64,000 bases of DNA, from contig JAQMRL010000006.1 in NCBI GenBank assembly GCA_035578175.1, forward strand, positions 59,437,001 through 59,501,000. Direction: 5' to 3'. Position 1 is the stretch's first letter, and each line of letters opens with the position of its first letter. A program made the position numbers and the translations under genes. Shown here piece after piece: positions 41,083 through 53,000 of the stretch. Source of the DNA: Catonia carolina. Its lineage: Eukaryota; Arthropoda; Insecta; Hemiptera; Achilidae. The notes beneath the pieces are model-generated. The model was not told where the DNA came from, did not search any database, and saw only the letters and a program-made list of their open reading frames with translations.

Positions 41083-41848
41083 ATGTATTTCGTGAAACTC
41101 GATTTATTATTCTTTGGATTATATGCAGATATATACAAAAGTGACATCCCACAAGTAGATGGAGTTACAGTTGCAACAGTTGCAGACGACACGGATTTGT
41201 TGACAGTGGATGCAAATCAAGCCGAATCATCAACCAGGCTCCAGCGTGCGTGGGATCAAATATTTGACTGAACTAAAAAATGGAGAATAAAACTGAACTA
41301 GCAAAAATCTGTATATATAAATTTCACCAATAAAATTATTCAGTCACCATAAATGGAAACATTGTACCATATGCGAACACTGAAAAATGTTTAGGAATGA
41401 CTTTAGATGCGAAACTAAAATAAAAGGAGCACATTAAGATAAAAAGAGCTGAGCTGGGTCTCAGATATAGGAAACTATATTGGTTACTGGGACGTCAATC
41501 GCAGAGCTGCCTCTTCATAATAAAGTAACAATCTATAATCAAATTTTAAAACCCATCTGGATTTATGGTGTACAACTTTGGGGTTGCGCCAGAGAAATTC
41601 AGATAAGGATTATACAGACGTTTCAGAACAAAGTAGGCCTACTGACAGCTATGGTTAATGCCCCTTGGTACGTTAGGAATCTGCATAGAGATCTTGACAT
41701 CCCTTTTGTGTCCGGTGAGATAAGAAGATATGCTGTCAAAAATGAAGCTCGCCTACATGGCCATATCAATCCTGAAGCAATTCAACTTCTTGATAATGAA
41801 AATGTTCCTAGAAGGCTCTTTAGGAAGAAGCCCTTCGAACTAGTGTAA
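41083..41848 (+). pseudogene. Jockey ORF2 C-terminal half, frameshifted
   Basis: Starts in the RT palm: LYADIYKSDIPQVDGVTVAT, then VADDTDLLTVDANQAESSTR (the usual F/YADD is VADD), WDQIFD, stop, KKWRIKLN, stop, QKSVYINFTNK. After further shifts comes a readable stretch of 122 codons from 41480 with LHNKVTIYNQILKPIWIYGV, QLWGCAREIQIRIIQTFQNK, APWYVRNLHRDLDIPFV, EAIQLLDNENVPRRL and KPFELV. The ending RRL..KPFELV is shared with the copies at 58921 and 61620 and separates this subfamily from the RDLL-ending jockeys. Inactive. Confidence 0.8.
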
Positions 41849-42050
41849 CGATGCAGTGTGATGCGTTAAAGACAAGCAGTGTGAAGTCCAAAAGTAGTGA
41901 ATAGTTTTGTGTATACTTTAGTGTTAAGATATAAAAGATTCTTAAATGGATTATATAATTTAAGTATTTAGTTTTTAAGATAATATGAACGAAAAATTAA
42001 TAGTTGGTCTTTAAGACCAGTTTTAATCTATTTTAAGTAAGAAAAAAAGA
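41083..42050 (+). mobile_element. Jockey copy of the 'FELV' subfamily, 5'-truncated, nested in RTE
   Basis: Plus-strand ORF2 tail, 3' UTR with a perfect 15-nt palindrome (tggtctttaagacca, 42005-42019), and an A-rich end at 42042-42048. It lies between two collinear halves of an RTE fragment. TSD not clear (atgtat at both sides at best). Confidence 0.7.
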
Positions 42051-42059
42051 AGTGTGCAG

Positions 42060-42262
42060 ATGTATACCACTAATACATTGATAATCATCATAAATTTAGT
42101 CTTAATGGTGTTGATATCCAGACCATACTGTTTACTTACTTCTGTAATTTTGTCCATAAACTTCTGAAGTCCTTGTTCTGTTGTCATTAAACACGATTAT
42201 TTCATCCGCATATCACAAGATATTGATTCTAGCGCCTTTATATTGAAATGCCATGAAAATAT
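42060..42262 (-). pseudogene. RTE-like RT fragment, second half of the split copy
   Basis: On the minus strand: EQGLQKFMDKITEVSKQYGL, DINTIKTKFMMII, VVYI, preceded by a degraded LNN.RYADD region. It aligns with EGLQRLMNRITEVSEKYGLD of 6186-7024, directly upstream in gene order of the part found at 40848-41080. Confidence 0.68.
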
Positions 42263-42934
42263 TGTGAGGGATAAAAATATTGTATTTTATAAATGTATGG
42301 CTTCAAGACATAATCTTCGCGGTTATTTATCTTTAAATAATAAACAACATAAATTTACTAACATTAATTTTAAGTTCATAACTTTTATCATTACATCTTA
42401 ATGGGACGTGCAAAAAATTACACATATTTATAATGTAATTTCCAATCCACTTTTAACGGAATTATTTTTTCAATCCTAAAGATACTTTTGTGATGTATTG
42501 AAAACCATTAATTTTTAATCGTTTATAATATATTTTAAAACAAAAAAGGTTAATAGGAAGAATATGGGCTGTAAAAATTATTTTAACTGATTCTATTTAA
42601 AAAAGAGCCAATAAAATATGTGAGTTATCATTTAGCTATGTGGGTGGAGAAATAATATGGGACAGTGTTGAAGGATTCTATTCAATTAGTACTGATGAGT
42701 AATGTGAAGGCATAAACAAGAGTGATGATCGTCGGACAAGCTAAAAGAAAAAGATCTTTTCGTTACTTCTATATATCACTTTTCCTGAACACAGTTAACA
42801 AATTGACAGTCGTTGTTAGTATTTATATTTATCTCGTTTTGTACTTATATAACTAATTTATTATAAATCTATAAAAAAATATTCCATTTTTTCAAGTTCT
42901 TTGGTTTTCTTCAAATAAATCAAGGGAAGATCTT
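42263..42934. other. Unassigned AT-rich DNA
   Basis: No gene recognised. Confidence 0.4.
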
Positions 42935-43324
42935 AAGGAGAGACTTTACTTTGTATCCCGACAATGTTAACTTTGCTATTTTTAGGTACATTTTTTATAG
43001 GATTTGTAAAAGATAGGGAAATGAAACTTTACACACTATAGGTGTCAGGTTTCTCCTCGAGCTACTGACATTTTTTCAATTTAATCTTTGAACCATACCA
43101 TTTTTTTAAAAAAATTACTAATAACATAAAATTTTTACAAATTGTTTTCCACGTGTTTTGCTTATTACTAATTTTTTTGAGCACCTGAGGAAGTAATAAA
43201 ATATGAGTATATGTGGCTATACAAGGTAATTAACTGGTAAAAGTTTCAGCCAGGTAGGTTTATTGGTTTCTGAGAAAAATGTACCTTAGTGTTAAAATCT
43301 AAATTTACGGGAAAAGGTAAAAAA
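42935..43324 (+). repeat. 390-bp repeat, uninterrupted copy
   Basis: agagactttactttgtatcc..ggtacattttttataggattt..cctcgagctactgacat..cgggaaaaggta. The position equivalent to the RTE insertion at 6.18 kb is continuous here (ggtacattttttatagg near 42984-43000). The right end abuts the 625-bp MITE. Confidence 0.75.
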
Positions 43325-43777
43325 TTGTATTGTACAATAGTATTTATTTATTTATTTCACTAGCTTACATTAGCGACTCAAAATAGCTTTTTGAAATAAT
43401 AAAAATTGAAATTCATAACTTTAAGAAAGAAAAATGTTGGTTTTCAGGGCTACTTTATTTACGTTCTTCGCTGTCGTCACAACCAGTAGTTATCTCACTT
43501 AAAGAGATTTTTAAGTAGGAACTTTATAAAGCTTCTTCCACTAGAAAGTAGAGCTTAAGCTTAAAAAATCATCCATTTTCATATTTAATTACAAGGAAGC
43601 ACTTTTTATTACTGAGGATACGCCTTTTCTTAGTGTTGTATTGCTACTTAGGAAAGGCCAGACTTATGTGATTTTTGTTGAAATGGTGTGTTTAAATTTT
43701 TTTAGTTAGTCCAAAAATGCACTAACAAAAAATGTAAAATTTTAACTTATGGGCTTTCTGAAATGAGTGATTTCATT
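43325..43777 (+). repeat. 625-bp MITE, right part
   Basis: Matches 35520-35895 with landmarks ttgtacaatagta, gtcacaaccagtagtta, gagcttaagctt, and ends ctttctgaaatgagtgattt. The left third is missing. Confidence 0.7.
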
Positions 43778-44277
43778 TTTGGTAAGTATTGTTACAACTC
43801 GTTATAGTAAAGTAAAATTGTAAACTTTAATTTTATTAATTCACATATATTTTTATTCAACAAATTTATTTGACAAAAAACCTAACCAATAAAAATGACT
43901 ACATGAAAATAATAAGTTCATGAAAATAAGTTATTAAACATTTAAAACAACGCAATTCACGCAATTTATCAACAATAAAATAAAACAAACAATTTCCTTT
44001 ACCAAATTAATTATTAAATACAATGTCTTATGACAAAATAACAAACTTCACTGTAACAAAGAATCCTGTAAATTTAGGCCACTAACACTTAAGCCATTCA
44101 ATTCGCGGCGGCGCTCCAACAATCAAATGCATCTTTTTTATAAATTAATCAGTCAGCTGTTTATGACCAGCTGATTTTATTTTCCATCGCTTCATTTTAA
44201 CAATATATAATTATGTAACTATATTTTACATTATTATGTTCATTTTAATCCATTGGGTTGATCTAGTAATAAAGTCA
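43778..44277. other. Unassigned AT-rich DNA
   Basis: No gene. gcggcggcg (44106) and cgccgcgag (44279) are weakly inverted. Confidence 0.35.
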
Positions 44278-44352
44278 TCGCCGCGAGTCAGCTAACAGCT
44301 AACAGCTGATTTTCGAAGACGAAGGTTCCTGGTTCAAATCCTTTTAAAGGTC
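44278..44352 (+). repeat. tRNA-like fragment, probably a SINE head
   Basis: Contains a box B-like ggttcaaatcc (44333-44343) after gaagacgaaggttcct, and a repeated cagctaacagctaacagct. No cloverleaf with a complete acceptor stem could be drawn, so not called a tRNA gene. Confidence 0.4.
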
Positions 44353-44357
44353 TAATT

Positions 44358-44482
44358 TGTTGTTAAGATCATCAGCCGAAAGGCTAGATTGGACCACTAG
44401 AGGCTTTACTAAGTAAAACGAGGAGTGAAGTGGTTTACTAATACCTTCCTCACTGAGTAGAAAAAAGTGCTTATCAGCAATT
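44358..44482 (+). repeat. Hairpin SINE, copy 10, 5' part only
   Basis: gttaagatcatcagccgaaa, ggctagattgg, aaaacgaggagtgaagtggt; stops after cttatcagca. Confidence 0.7.
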
Positions 44483-44489
44483 TGAACCA

Positions 44490-45170
44490 CGTGAGATGAC
44501 TTTAGACGTTTCTAGAGGCTCTATTTACAGTCCGCATTCTCAGCATTCGTTGACTGTAGACTTTTCTCCTTTCTTCTGTTCATCCAGTGTTCTGTTTTTG
44601 CTCTTCATGGAAGCCTTTAAAGTTCGTTATTAGTTGTCTGAATTTGGTTCCGTTCATTAAGTTTTCTCAATAGCTTTTCCGACTTCTTTAAACCATTTAT
44701 CCAACTCCTTAGGTCTATTGTTTAGTGACTTAATTTTTTTTTTTTTTTGATAACCGGTTGTTATCCATTCTATACAGGTGTCCGTAAAATTTTTGTCTAA
44801 TTTTCCATTAATCGTTAATTTTCCTTGTACAGTTCTTCTCGTCCTCGTAACCTTGATTGTCTGTCTACTAACTTCGGACCAATGATGTTGCGAAGGATCT
44901 TCCTCTCAATTATTTCTACACTCTTAGACCAGCCTTCCCGGTTATTCTAAGTCACTCACTCGCGTAGACACACATTTATCACAGTATTATAATGTCTAAT
45001 CTTGGCTTGTCTTGACAGTGGTTTCTTCTTATACAAGTGGTGAGTTTCTCAAAGTGCACCGGCCATCTTTTCTCGTCTGTTATTGCTCGCTTCTTTTTCC
45101 CTGGTCTTTGGTTGTATTATATTTCCGAGGTACTTGAAGCTATAAACTTACCCAATTTTTCCGTATTATG
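44490..45170 (-). pseudogene. Decayed non-LTR reverse transcriptase remnant
   Basis: On the minus strand: YSFKYLGNIIQPKTREKEAS, LSRQAKIRHYNTVINVCL, VEIIERKILRNIIGPKLVDR, LRGREELYKE, GHLYRMDNNRLSKKI, NRPKELDKWFKEVGKAIEKT, with many stops. The order (FKYLG, R.YNT.I.P, L..ER.IL..I.GP, GHL.RM..NRL, KWF.EV..D) is that of an insect endonuclease-RT lineage, also represented at 12880-13640, 56880-57240 and 58060-58420. Several stops and indels. Inactive. Confidence 0.68.
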
Positions 45171-45582
45171 TCTTTAAATGAAAATTTATATAAAATACTA
45201 TCTGTACCTTGCGCGCGCTGCTGCGCCTTCGGATGCATAACTGCACAGAAACTACTTAGAAAATCGCTGAGAAAATAAAAAAGTAATATTCATAATACTT
45301 ATAATGATAATACATATCATTCATAACATCTATTTTTATTTTTCCCTTGTTTTAAACATCTGTATTTTGAAAGTCGAACATGTGACTTTTTTGAAAGCAC
45401 AAATAAAAACATTTAAGGCCCTAACTTTCTTTCTACTGATCAGATCGAGGTTTTCAAAAGCTTAAAACCTGCTCCAGAAACTAAGTAATCTATAGACAAA
45501 ATTTGATTTAAATCGATTGAACAGCTTAAGAATGCATAAGAGAACAATGCATAAACAAAAATTCATTTGTATACAAAGTGTA
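45171..45582. other. Unassigned DNA
   Basis: No gene recognised. Confidence 0.4.
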
Positions 45583-45730
45583 TTTTTTGTGTCCAGGAGA
45601 CTCCAGGAGGAGTATACGACATGTCAGTTATAACACCTGAAATACATTTAAGAATCACACAATGTATCACTACTATCAAGAAAGAAATTCTTGTACGCTA
45701 TAAAAAGTTTCACTGATCAAGTAAGTATCT
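45583..45730 (-). mobile_element. CR1-like element, 145-bp 3' end only
   Basis: On the minus strand it encodes YLISETFYSVQEFLS and stop, then the same 3' UTR as 17662-17757, ending with the tccaggagactccagga hairpin. Strong 5' truncation is typical of this class. Confidence 0.72.
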
Positions 45731-45734
45731 AAAC

Positions 45735-46060
45735 TGCACGACAATCACTCGGAAACTGATTCTATAGCTAAAAATAAGAAAAAGATTTCCAATAAACATG
45801 GGTCCGAAAACCATTCTTTAGCGAGTTATGGCTAGCGAAAGATTTCGTCCGGATTTCAGTTCCTCCCGTGAATTAACACGTCACTGAAACTCTGGAAACC
45901 CAAATTTAGCGGTAATGTTATGGTTTCTTATGCTTTTTAGCCTGAAAAATTTAATAAAACTAGTCCGAAAACTATAATCATTGCAGTTTTGTGGAGAATG
46001 GTAAAAACCGCAAAAAATTGAAGATGAAATTGATACTTTTCCACGTTTGACAGCAAATAA
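45735..46060. repeat. Diverged fragment of the foldback family
   Basis: acatgggtccgaaaaccatt, cgagttatggctagcgaaag, gatttcagttcctcccg and ttatggtttcttatgctttt match the left arm of 54719-55556. Confidence 0.6.
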
Positions 46061-47138
46061 CTTAAGAAAATTGGTGATAAACCCATAAATTTTTGTATCA
46101 GAGTTCGTAGAGCATTTAATTCTGAGAAAAGTAATACAAAAATTATTAAGAAAGAACAAAAAGAATTTAAAGAAATATTAATTTAATCAAACCAGTGTAT
46201 AAGCCTAGATAAAAGAACAGTTAGTTAGGAATTCTACACGGATTGAATATCGCCTAATTTTTGATGAATTATATAAAATTATCCGATAATTTTGGAGTGA
46301 ATTCAGAACCTACAAGTTTGAAATCCTTATGTAAAGACAAAGCTTAGAATGTAGTATAACATCGGATGAAGGAGAGGAGGATGAGGAAGAAGTCGGTAGG
46401 TATGTAGTTAAGGTAGAAAACAGTACAGGATTTCCTCTTTATTGCCTAGTGAGTGCTTCCAATTATATGTCTCAACTACCCTTAAAATAGCCTCATTTTA
46501 CCCTCCGTAATATCTGTCATTTACTAAACTCAACTCCATTTACTTTGTCTAAGGTCTTTCCGTTGAAAATTGGTTTTTAAAAAGGTGTTTTAGTTTAATT
46601 TCTAGTATTATTACTTTTTCTGTTGTTTCGTTACATTAAATAAATTGTTTTTAAAATATAATAATCTTCTGTTTAAATAATCTTTACAAAACTGACACGA
46701 AACGCACGTGTACAGTAGTTATGATTGATATCATTTTATTATTTTAAAAACTTATCTGTTAAACAGCTTAAAATTAATTTACTTTTAGACTTAATTACAT
46801 TTATACTGCAGAAATAAATAAAGAGCTTTTTGAATGAATGTACTATCTAATAAAATAAGTTACATGATTTTTAAAAATGCGATCAAATTTCCAAGACTCC
46901 TTTTGTTTCTGAATTATCTAATTTCTTTCATTTTGATACCTTTACATGAAATGTTTAAAGTAAAATCAATAGTGTTCTTCAAACTTTACTTTCCAACATA
47001 ATATAAAAAACTTACTTTCTAATGAATATAACAACACTTCATTCACTGTTTCTGTATGTATTGAATCAGCATTCAACATAATTCCTTTGAGAATACCTCG
47101 CACATTTTTTATAATTGTCTATATTAAGGTATTTAATT
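46061..47138. other. Long unassigned AT-rich DNA
   Basis: No gene recognised. Confidence 0.4.
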
Positions 47139-47430
47139 TCTCTTGCCCTTTATGAATATTAGGGAAGAAAGTATTGTTTTCATATCGATCTTTCGAAATA
47201 AAGTTTTCGCCGGAAATACACGTTTTCAGGCTCCCTCTTTCAAAGTTTTCAGAACTCAAAAAAACATGTTTTTAGTAATTGATCTGTGTGTGTAAACAAG
47301 ATATCAAGAACAGAATACCGTATGAAGTTGAAACGTGAAAATTAATATATTGTGACACTTATCTCTAAGGTCCGTTTCGGGATCTGGGTAAATTAAACTA
47401 TTGTAACACTACAGTTTAAAATTACAAGTA

Positions 47431-47436
47431 TTTATT
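47431..47436 (-). terminator. LTR polyadenylation signal
   Basis: AATAAA on the minus strand, downstream of the TATA box and about 80 nt before the LTR end. Confidence 0.5.
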
Positions 47437-47698
47437 ACAACTAAAAATTACAATTAAAAAAGTGACTAAAATCTACAAGTAAATTACAATTAAATTACGT
47501 AATTAATAACAACTAATTATGTTTGACTAATACAATAAATAACTTACAGAAATGACACAGAGTAAATAAACGTTAAACAATAGAAAGTAATTCACAGTAA
47601 CGCTGGCCTACTCCTAACGTAACCGTTAAGGACTACGCGATTCGCTCACTCAAACACAGACAAATCGAGATTAACACCAGACCATAAACAAACCGGCA

Positions 47699-47706
47699 CT
47701 TATATA
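47699..47706 (-). promoter_or_regulatory. LTR TATA box
   Basis: TATATAAG on the minus strand, 355 nt before the LTR's 3' end. Confidence 0.6.
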
Positions 47707-48640
47707 GGAGGGCTAATGGAGATTTCGAGAAAAGATAGAGATTTTCGATATAATAATAAAATAAAAAATCCTTCTGACGGCTTCTAGATAAATCTTAAAA
47801 ACTGTAAACAAATTAGGATTGAAAATAAGGTGTTACAAAAACGTCAATTATCTAAATAGGTACCTAGCACTTACAATACCTGTACACCAATAGCTACCTT
47901 TACTATAAAAGACCATTTGTTATTACACATAATATTTCTAACTATTTCTCGGAAAACCCTATTCATTACTCTTATTATTTACTTTAACATTTTTAATCTC
48001 TTGGTCTTTCTCGAAAATTCTCGAACCCATATTCCCTCTAGATATTGTCACAATACTACTCTACTACTGTACTACTGGGACTTGGCACGAACATTTTCAT
48101 CAAAATCGGTCAACTGGAAGTATTGGTTTAATCGTGTGAATTTACACTTTTTTGCAATTTTCTTAAAAACAGATTTTATTCTTTATTCTTAAATCGCCTT
48201 AATTACTAAACATTTTATGCTCTACAAGATAGGGTAAGTGCCATATATGCTTAAATTCTTTGAACGAAAGTGCTCCCGTGTAGAAAATATTTTAAAGTTT
48301 GCTGCCTTAAGTATTATGCACTGCAGGGCGAAAGCTGATATAATTAAAGTTGTAGGAATCTAAAAAATCCTACAACTTTTATTTCAAACAGGTTTATTAC
48401 AACACTTAGTTTAGCATCAATAGTGATTTTTTGTATTGTTTTCATTAAAATCGGTGAAAATAGGATTTTCGAAGGTTATGGCCATAGGGGACCGAACACG
48501 AACCTATTCAATAAAATCAGTCAACCGAAATTATTAATTTATTCGTGCGATTTTTTACTGTTTTAAAATTTTCTCAAAAACTCCTTCAATTTTTGTTAAA
48601 ATCGCCACACTTACTACACTTTATAACAAATCATACTACT

Positions 48641-49535
48641 GTGACGTTAGTAGAATTAAAACTCAGCCCAGGATGCCGAAATTTGTTTTTACTTAAGAAT
48701 CTTCAACGATAGTGTTGATGTGCAAGGTAGCACTCTTTACAATACTTGCATACAAAGTAAAGATCACGTTACTGAAAAAATAACCTAGTATTCTAGAAGG
48801 GTCCAATACAAAAACAAGAAGAATGTATAAATTATTTATACAATAGTCCTGTTTTGAAATCTTATTATAAAAACCAATCATACTTTTGGATATTGTTGCA
48901 TTATATCATTATGTTTAAATATAAGGTAAGTAAATCAGAGCACAATCGAAATTCAAAATGTATGAAACTAAAGTAGATAATTTCTTAAATTTTAAAATTT
49001 CTTAGAAATTGGAAAAAGTAAAATGGGTTGAAAGGTGAACGACCCGTTCTAAAATACTTTGCCCTCATAGACATTATTGTAACACGTGATTTATCAAAGA
49101 AAATTTAAATTTTGTATTCATATAAATACACACGCGGAGGTAATGAATTTAAAATAACACAATTTAAATAACAGATAAGGTCTGTGTTATATGGTTATTG
49201 ATATTTATACTGCATATGACTTTATTCTGAAGTATAATTTAATATTTGATGAGGTAAAAAGATTCATGGGGCAGAGGCAGTACGGGGGAAGGGTCTGAAC
49301 ATCCGAAGATAGTCGTAAAAGGGAGAAAAATATGACTTTAAAAAATATATGCTAGCTATAAATATGTTTATCACATCAAATACATGTATAATAGCTAATA
49401 AAATTCAATTTTAATTATTAAATCTGGAACTGCTATATTATTAAGTAATTTAATGTTGATTTTCAAAAAATACTTTTCATTTTTTAATGAAATGTCCACT
49501 ATTGCCCCTTTTAAATCACCATGGATGATTTCTGA
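48641..49535. other. Unassigned AT-rich DNA
   Basis: No gene recognised. Confidence 0.4.
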
Positions 49536-49792
49536 TTAATTTGGTAACATACTTTACTCCAATTTATTTTAGAAACATCTGAAGTCAAAATTTTCAACTT
49601 TTTTTAAACGAGTGACTTATCTTTAAAAAGATAAAAGTATACACTTTATATTAAAGAGGACAGCCCTCTAAACAAATTATATTTTTTAATATATTTTTTT
49701 ATTGAAACGTAGTAAATTACTCACCAGTTTCTTTAATTTTTCCAAAAGTTAAATTTATTTGACTTATGGTCTTTCTGAAATGACCGATTCAA
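49536..49792 (-). repeat. 625-bp MITE, left part
   Basis: Reverse complement of about 35271-35500: gtctttctgaaatgaccgatt at its right end is the left terminus of the MITE; gaggacagccctctaaacaa is another shared landmark. Confidence 0.7.
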
Positions 49793-50890
49793 ATGTAAAA
49801 CAACGACTGACATAAAATATTGTAGATTAGAATAAACTGTAAGGACTAAGAAAAGAAAAACTATAATATTTTATTAAATTCCTTTAAAATGAGCTTGGTT
49901 TTCGATTGATCATTATGAAAAGAAAAGTTCAAAGAAATACTTACGATTTATTAAGAGGAAAACACAATAAAAATAAATAAAAGATAAAAAATAATAAACA
50001 ATGCAATAATGAGAGGTTAGAAATTGAATAAAAATACTTGAAAATCTAAGTACGTTTTTATAGAATGCAATCAAGGAATAGGTTATGTGGTACTTATGGA
50101 ATGGTGGTACATTTTGTATATATATAAATACAAACACACATAGACACACCCGAACAAAATGAATAAACTCCTGTTGTATTCTTGTTGGTATGTTCGTTAT
50201 TGAGATCTTTATATTATCGGATTTGACACGGCCTGCTGGGTAATTAAATTATGCAGAGACACGCGACAAACCCCTTCTCTTCCAGCCGTATCACTTGTTC
50301 ACCACCTTCTTTTCATTCCCTGTATATACACTCTTAAATCGTTCGTCTCTCTTATTCGTTTTTTTTTTTGTTTTCTAAACTACCTTTAGTATTAAATTGT
50401 GATTAAGAAGAACGATAGAAGACAATACCCGATTGTTTTACTGAACCTCTCTTCTCTTCGTATTATAGTACTATGCCCTTTACATCAATTTCATTTTATC
50501 CCCTTTTTCAATAATAATCCCTTTTTTCAATGTAGTCATTATCGGTCATATTATACGAATGCATTACATCCTTCGCCCATTATTCTTTTCATTTTTTCTT
50601 TCCTTTATTTATATCCTTTATTATTTTTTTATAATAATATAATCAACCTTGTTTTACCACTCCCATTTAGTTTTTTTTTGTCTTAATTCGTTTATTTTCA
50701 ATTGTATAATCTTAACATCTAGAGAATGTTTTTACAAAATGAAACAAAAAACGCACATGCCTACATGATCGTATAGTTTCATCCGCTAATATCTTACATA
50801 TCTAATATAAGTACAAAAACATGATAATTAAAAATAGTATGATTAGTCGAAATTTGCGACAGATTACTCGTCGTGAGTCAGTCTGCCACT
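49793..50890. other. Unassigned AT-rich DNA
   Basis: No gene. The T-rich frame at 50399-50686 is compositional. Confidence 0.4.
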
Positions 50891-50903
50891 GATTACTAAG
50901 TCC
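50891..50903. repeat. Left TSD of RTE
   Basis: gattactaagtcc, identical to 54228-54240. Confidence 0.92.
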
Positions 50904-50912
50904 TCTTCTTCT

Positions 50913-53000
50913 TCATGTAGCATCTCCATTACGAAGGTGTGCTAGCATCATGGCAATCCTGACCCTGGAAACTGTAGCTCTAAATAGGTCGATGGATGAC
51001 AAATTAAACCACTCTCGCAGGTTCCGTAGCCAGGAGGTTCTTCTTCTTCCAACCGATCGTTTGCCCATAATCTTTCCCTGGATGACAAGATGAAGGATTT
51101 CATATTTTAGACCCCTCAAGACATGGCCGAGGTACACCAGCTTTCTCTTCTTGATTTCGATCATCACTTCCATTCCCCTCTGCATCCTCCTTAGGACTTC
51201 CATGTTTGTGACTCTCTCTGTCCAAGATATTTTGTGCATCCTTCTGTAAACCCACATCTCAAAGGCCTCAAGTCTTCGTTCACATTGCCTATTGGTAGTC
51301 CAGGCCTCTGCACCATAGTACAGCACCGGAAAGATGTAACACCTCAGCACACGAATTCTCAAGTCCAGACTCAGATTGTGGTTGCACAGCATCCTCTTCA
51401 TTTTCACAAATGCGGCCCGGGCTCTCTCAATGCGGATTTTGATCTCAGTAGAGTAATCAAGGTTACTGGTCACCGTCATACCAAGATAGCTGTACTTCAT
51501 AACTCTTTCCAACTGCTCTCCCTCCACATACAGGTGTTCGTCATGTGGGACCACATTCTTGGTGATGACCATGCACTTTGTCTTCCTTGTGTTGAGGGTG
51601 AGACCAAAATGTTGGCTGGCTTCAACAACCTTATTCAGGAGTTCCTGGAGATCCTGCATTGTTTCAGCCAGCAAGACTGTATCATCTGCACAACGTAAGT
51701 TGTTGAGACGTATGCCATTCACCCGAACTCCTCCAACCTCCGTGTCAAGGGCTTGTCTGAAAATTTCTTCAGAATAAATGTTGAAGAGAAGTGGAGAGAG
51801 CACACAGCCCTGTCTAACACCCCGTTTGATGTCCACTGGGTTAGTAAAGGCATCCCGCACGCGAACAGTTCCTGTCTGGTTGAAGTAAAGGTTGACAATT
51901 ATCCGGATATCTCTCAAGTCAATATTTTTACGTTTCAACACTTCTATTAGTTGGTTGTGCCTGACTTTATCAAATGCTTTATTATAATCAATAAAACATG
52001 CATATATGTCCTGGTTAACATCCATACAACGCTGCATGAGGACATTGTAAGCAAACAGCGCATCTCGCGTACTTAATCCATTTCTGAAACCAAACTGTGT
52101 GTCTGAGATATCTTCTTCCAGCTTTAAAAATGTTCTTCGATGTATAATTTTCAAAAAGATCTTCAGTGTTTGACTCATCAAGCTGATTGTTCTGTACTCG
52201 TCACATTTTTTCGCATTATGCTTTTTTGGGATAGTAACAAAGGTTGACTTGAGCCACTCAGTCGGTATTATTCCCGTGCAGTATATTTTGTTGAACAAAG
52301 CTGTGATTGTGTCAAGGTGTTCCTCCTCAATCAACTTGAGTACATCTGCGGGAATCTGATCTGGACCCAGTGCTTTACCATTTTTTGATGAATAAATTGC
52401 TCGCTGCACCTCTACTCTCAGAATCGGTGGGCCAGTCTCCTCTTCCTCTCTCACGCCCATAGTCTCCTGTCTTTCATCCTCAAACAAAACTCTTATATAA
52501 TCTTCCCAAAGTCGCAACTGATCTGCCATGTCCGTCACAATGTGTCCATCCTTATCCGTTAGTATATATGCTTTCTGTTGCCTTCCTGTACCGTTAAACT
52601 TCTTGATCTTCTTGTGGAGATTGTGCAGATCCTGCCGTTTCTGCAGTTCCTCAACTTCCTCACATCTCTCTCTCACCCACACTTCTCTAGCCCGACGACA
52701 TTCCCATCTTATTCTTCTCCTCAGCTCACGATACTTGTTCTGATCCTTCGACTTCATCAGCCTTCTCTCCTCCATGAGCCTGAGTATTTCGTCAGTCATC
52801 CAGTCCTGTCGCTTCACTTGTTTCTTTGGCTTTAAGTACTCCTGACATGGTTCCAGCACTGCCGATTTGAAGCTTTCCCACAAAAACTCAGGCTCCCTCT
52901 CAATTCCATTATCCTCTCTCATCCTTGTCAAATTCTCATTTACTTTTTGACAGACCATTCCCCTCAACTTGACATCTCTCAAATGCCTTGTGTCAATCAA
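50913..53000 (-). pseudogene. RTE coding region, RT part (downstream of frameshift)
   Basis: About 695 codons open to TGA at 50913. The RT has YRTISLMSQTLKIFLKII (269-286), FGFRNGLSTRDALFA, FIDYNKAFDKVRH (D338), RGVRQGCVLSPLLFNIY (393-409) and LNNLRCADDTVLLAE (437-440). The catalytic box is CADD, not the usual YADD found in the relative at 6186, a single Tyr-to-Cys change that would be expected to reduce or abolish activity. The C-terminal part reads LYYGAEAWTTN, FEMWVYRRMHKISWTERVTN and GHVLRG. The frame enters in phase from upstream: the TTG at 53000 is only an apparent start. The split from the endonuclease frame is caused by a 4-bp tandem duplication at 52993-53002. Confidence 0.92.

Larger units (their letters stand above)
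47351..48052 (-). mobile_element. Solo LTR of an LTR retrotransposon, 702 bp
   Basis: Begins TGTGACA and ends TGTCACA, the TG..CA ends with short inverted repeats expected of an LTR. It interrupts the 1-kb repeat. On the minus strand a TATA box TATATAAG lies at 47706-47699 and AATAAA at 47436-47431, about 80 nt before the 3' end, so U3-R-U5 runs right to left. No internal region or second LTR. A TSD is weak (atat / atac). A fragment of the same LTR is at 8294-8480. Confidence 0.78.
47139..48640 (+). repeat. 1-kb repeat, split by a solo LTR
   Basis: Left part 47139-47350 (ggaagaaagtattgttttca, gaacagaataccgtatgaag). Right part resumes at about 48053 (ttggcacgaacattttcatc, tcaaaatcggtcaactggaa) and continues to about 48640. 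The segment tcagtcaaccga..cgtgcgattttt near 48515-48555 repeats part of 48095-48145, suggesting two overlapping units. Confidence 0.65.

Noticed and set aside
40998..41192. 64-codon minus-strand frame
   Set aside because: Crosses the junction between the RTE fragment and the jockey copy and is antisense to the jockey RT.
44278..44352. Possible tRNA gene
   Set aside because: Box B present but no complete cloverleaf; more likely a SINE head.
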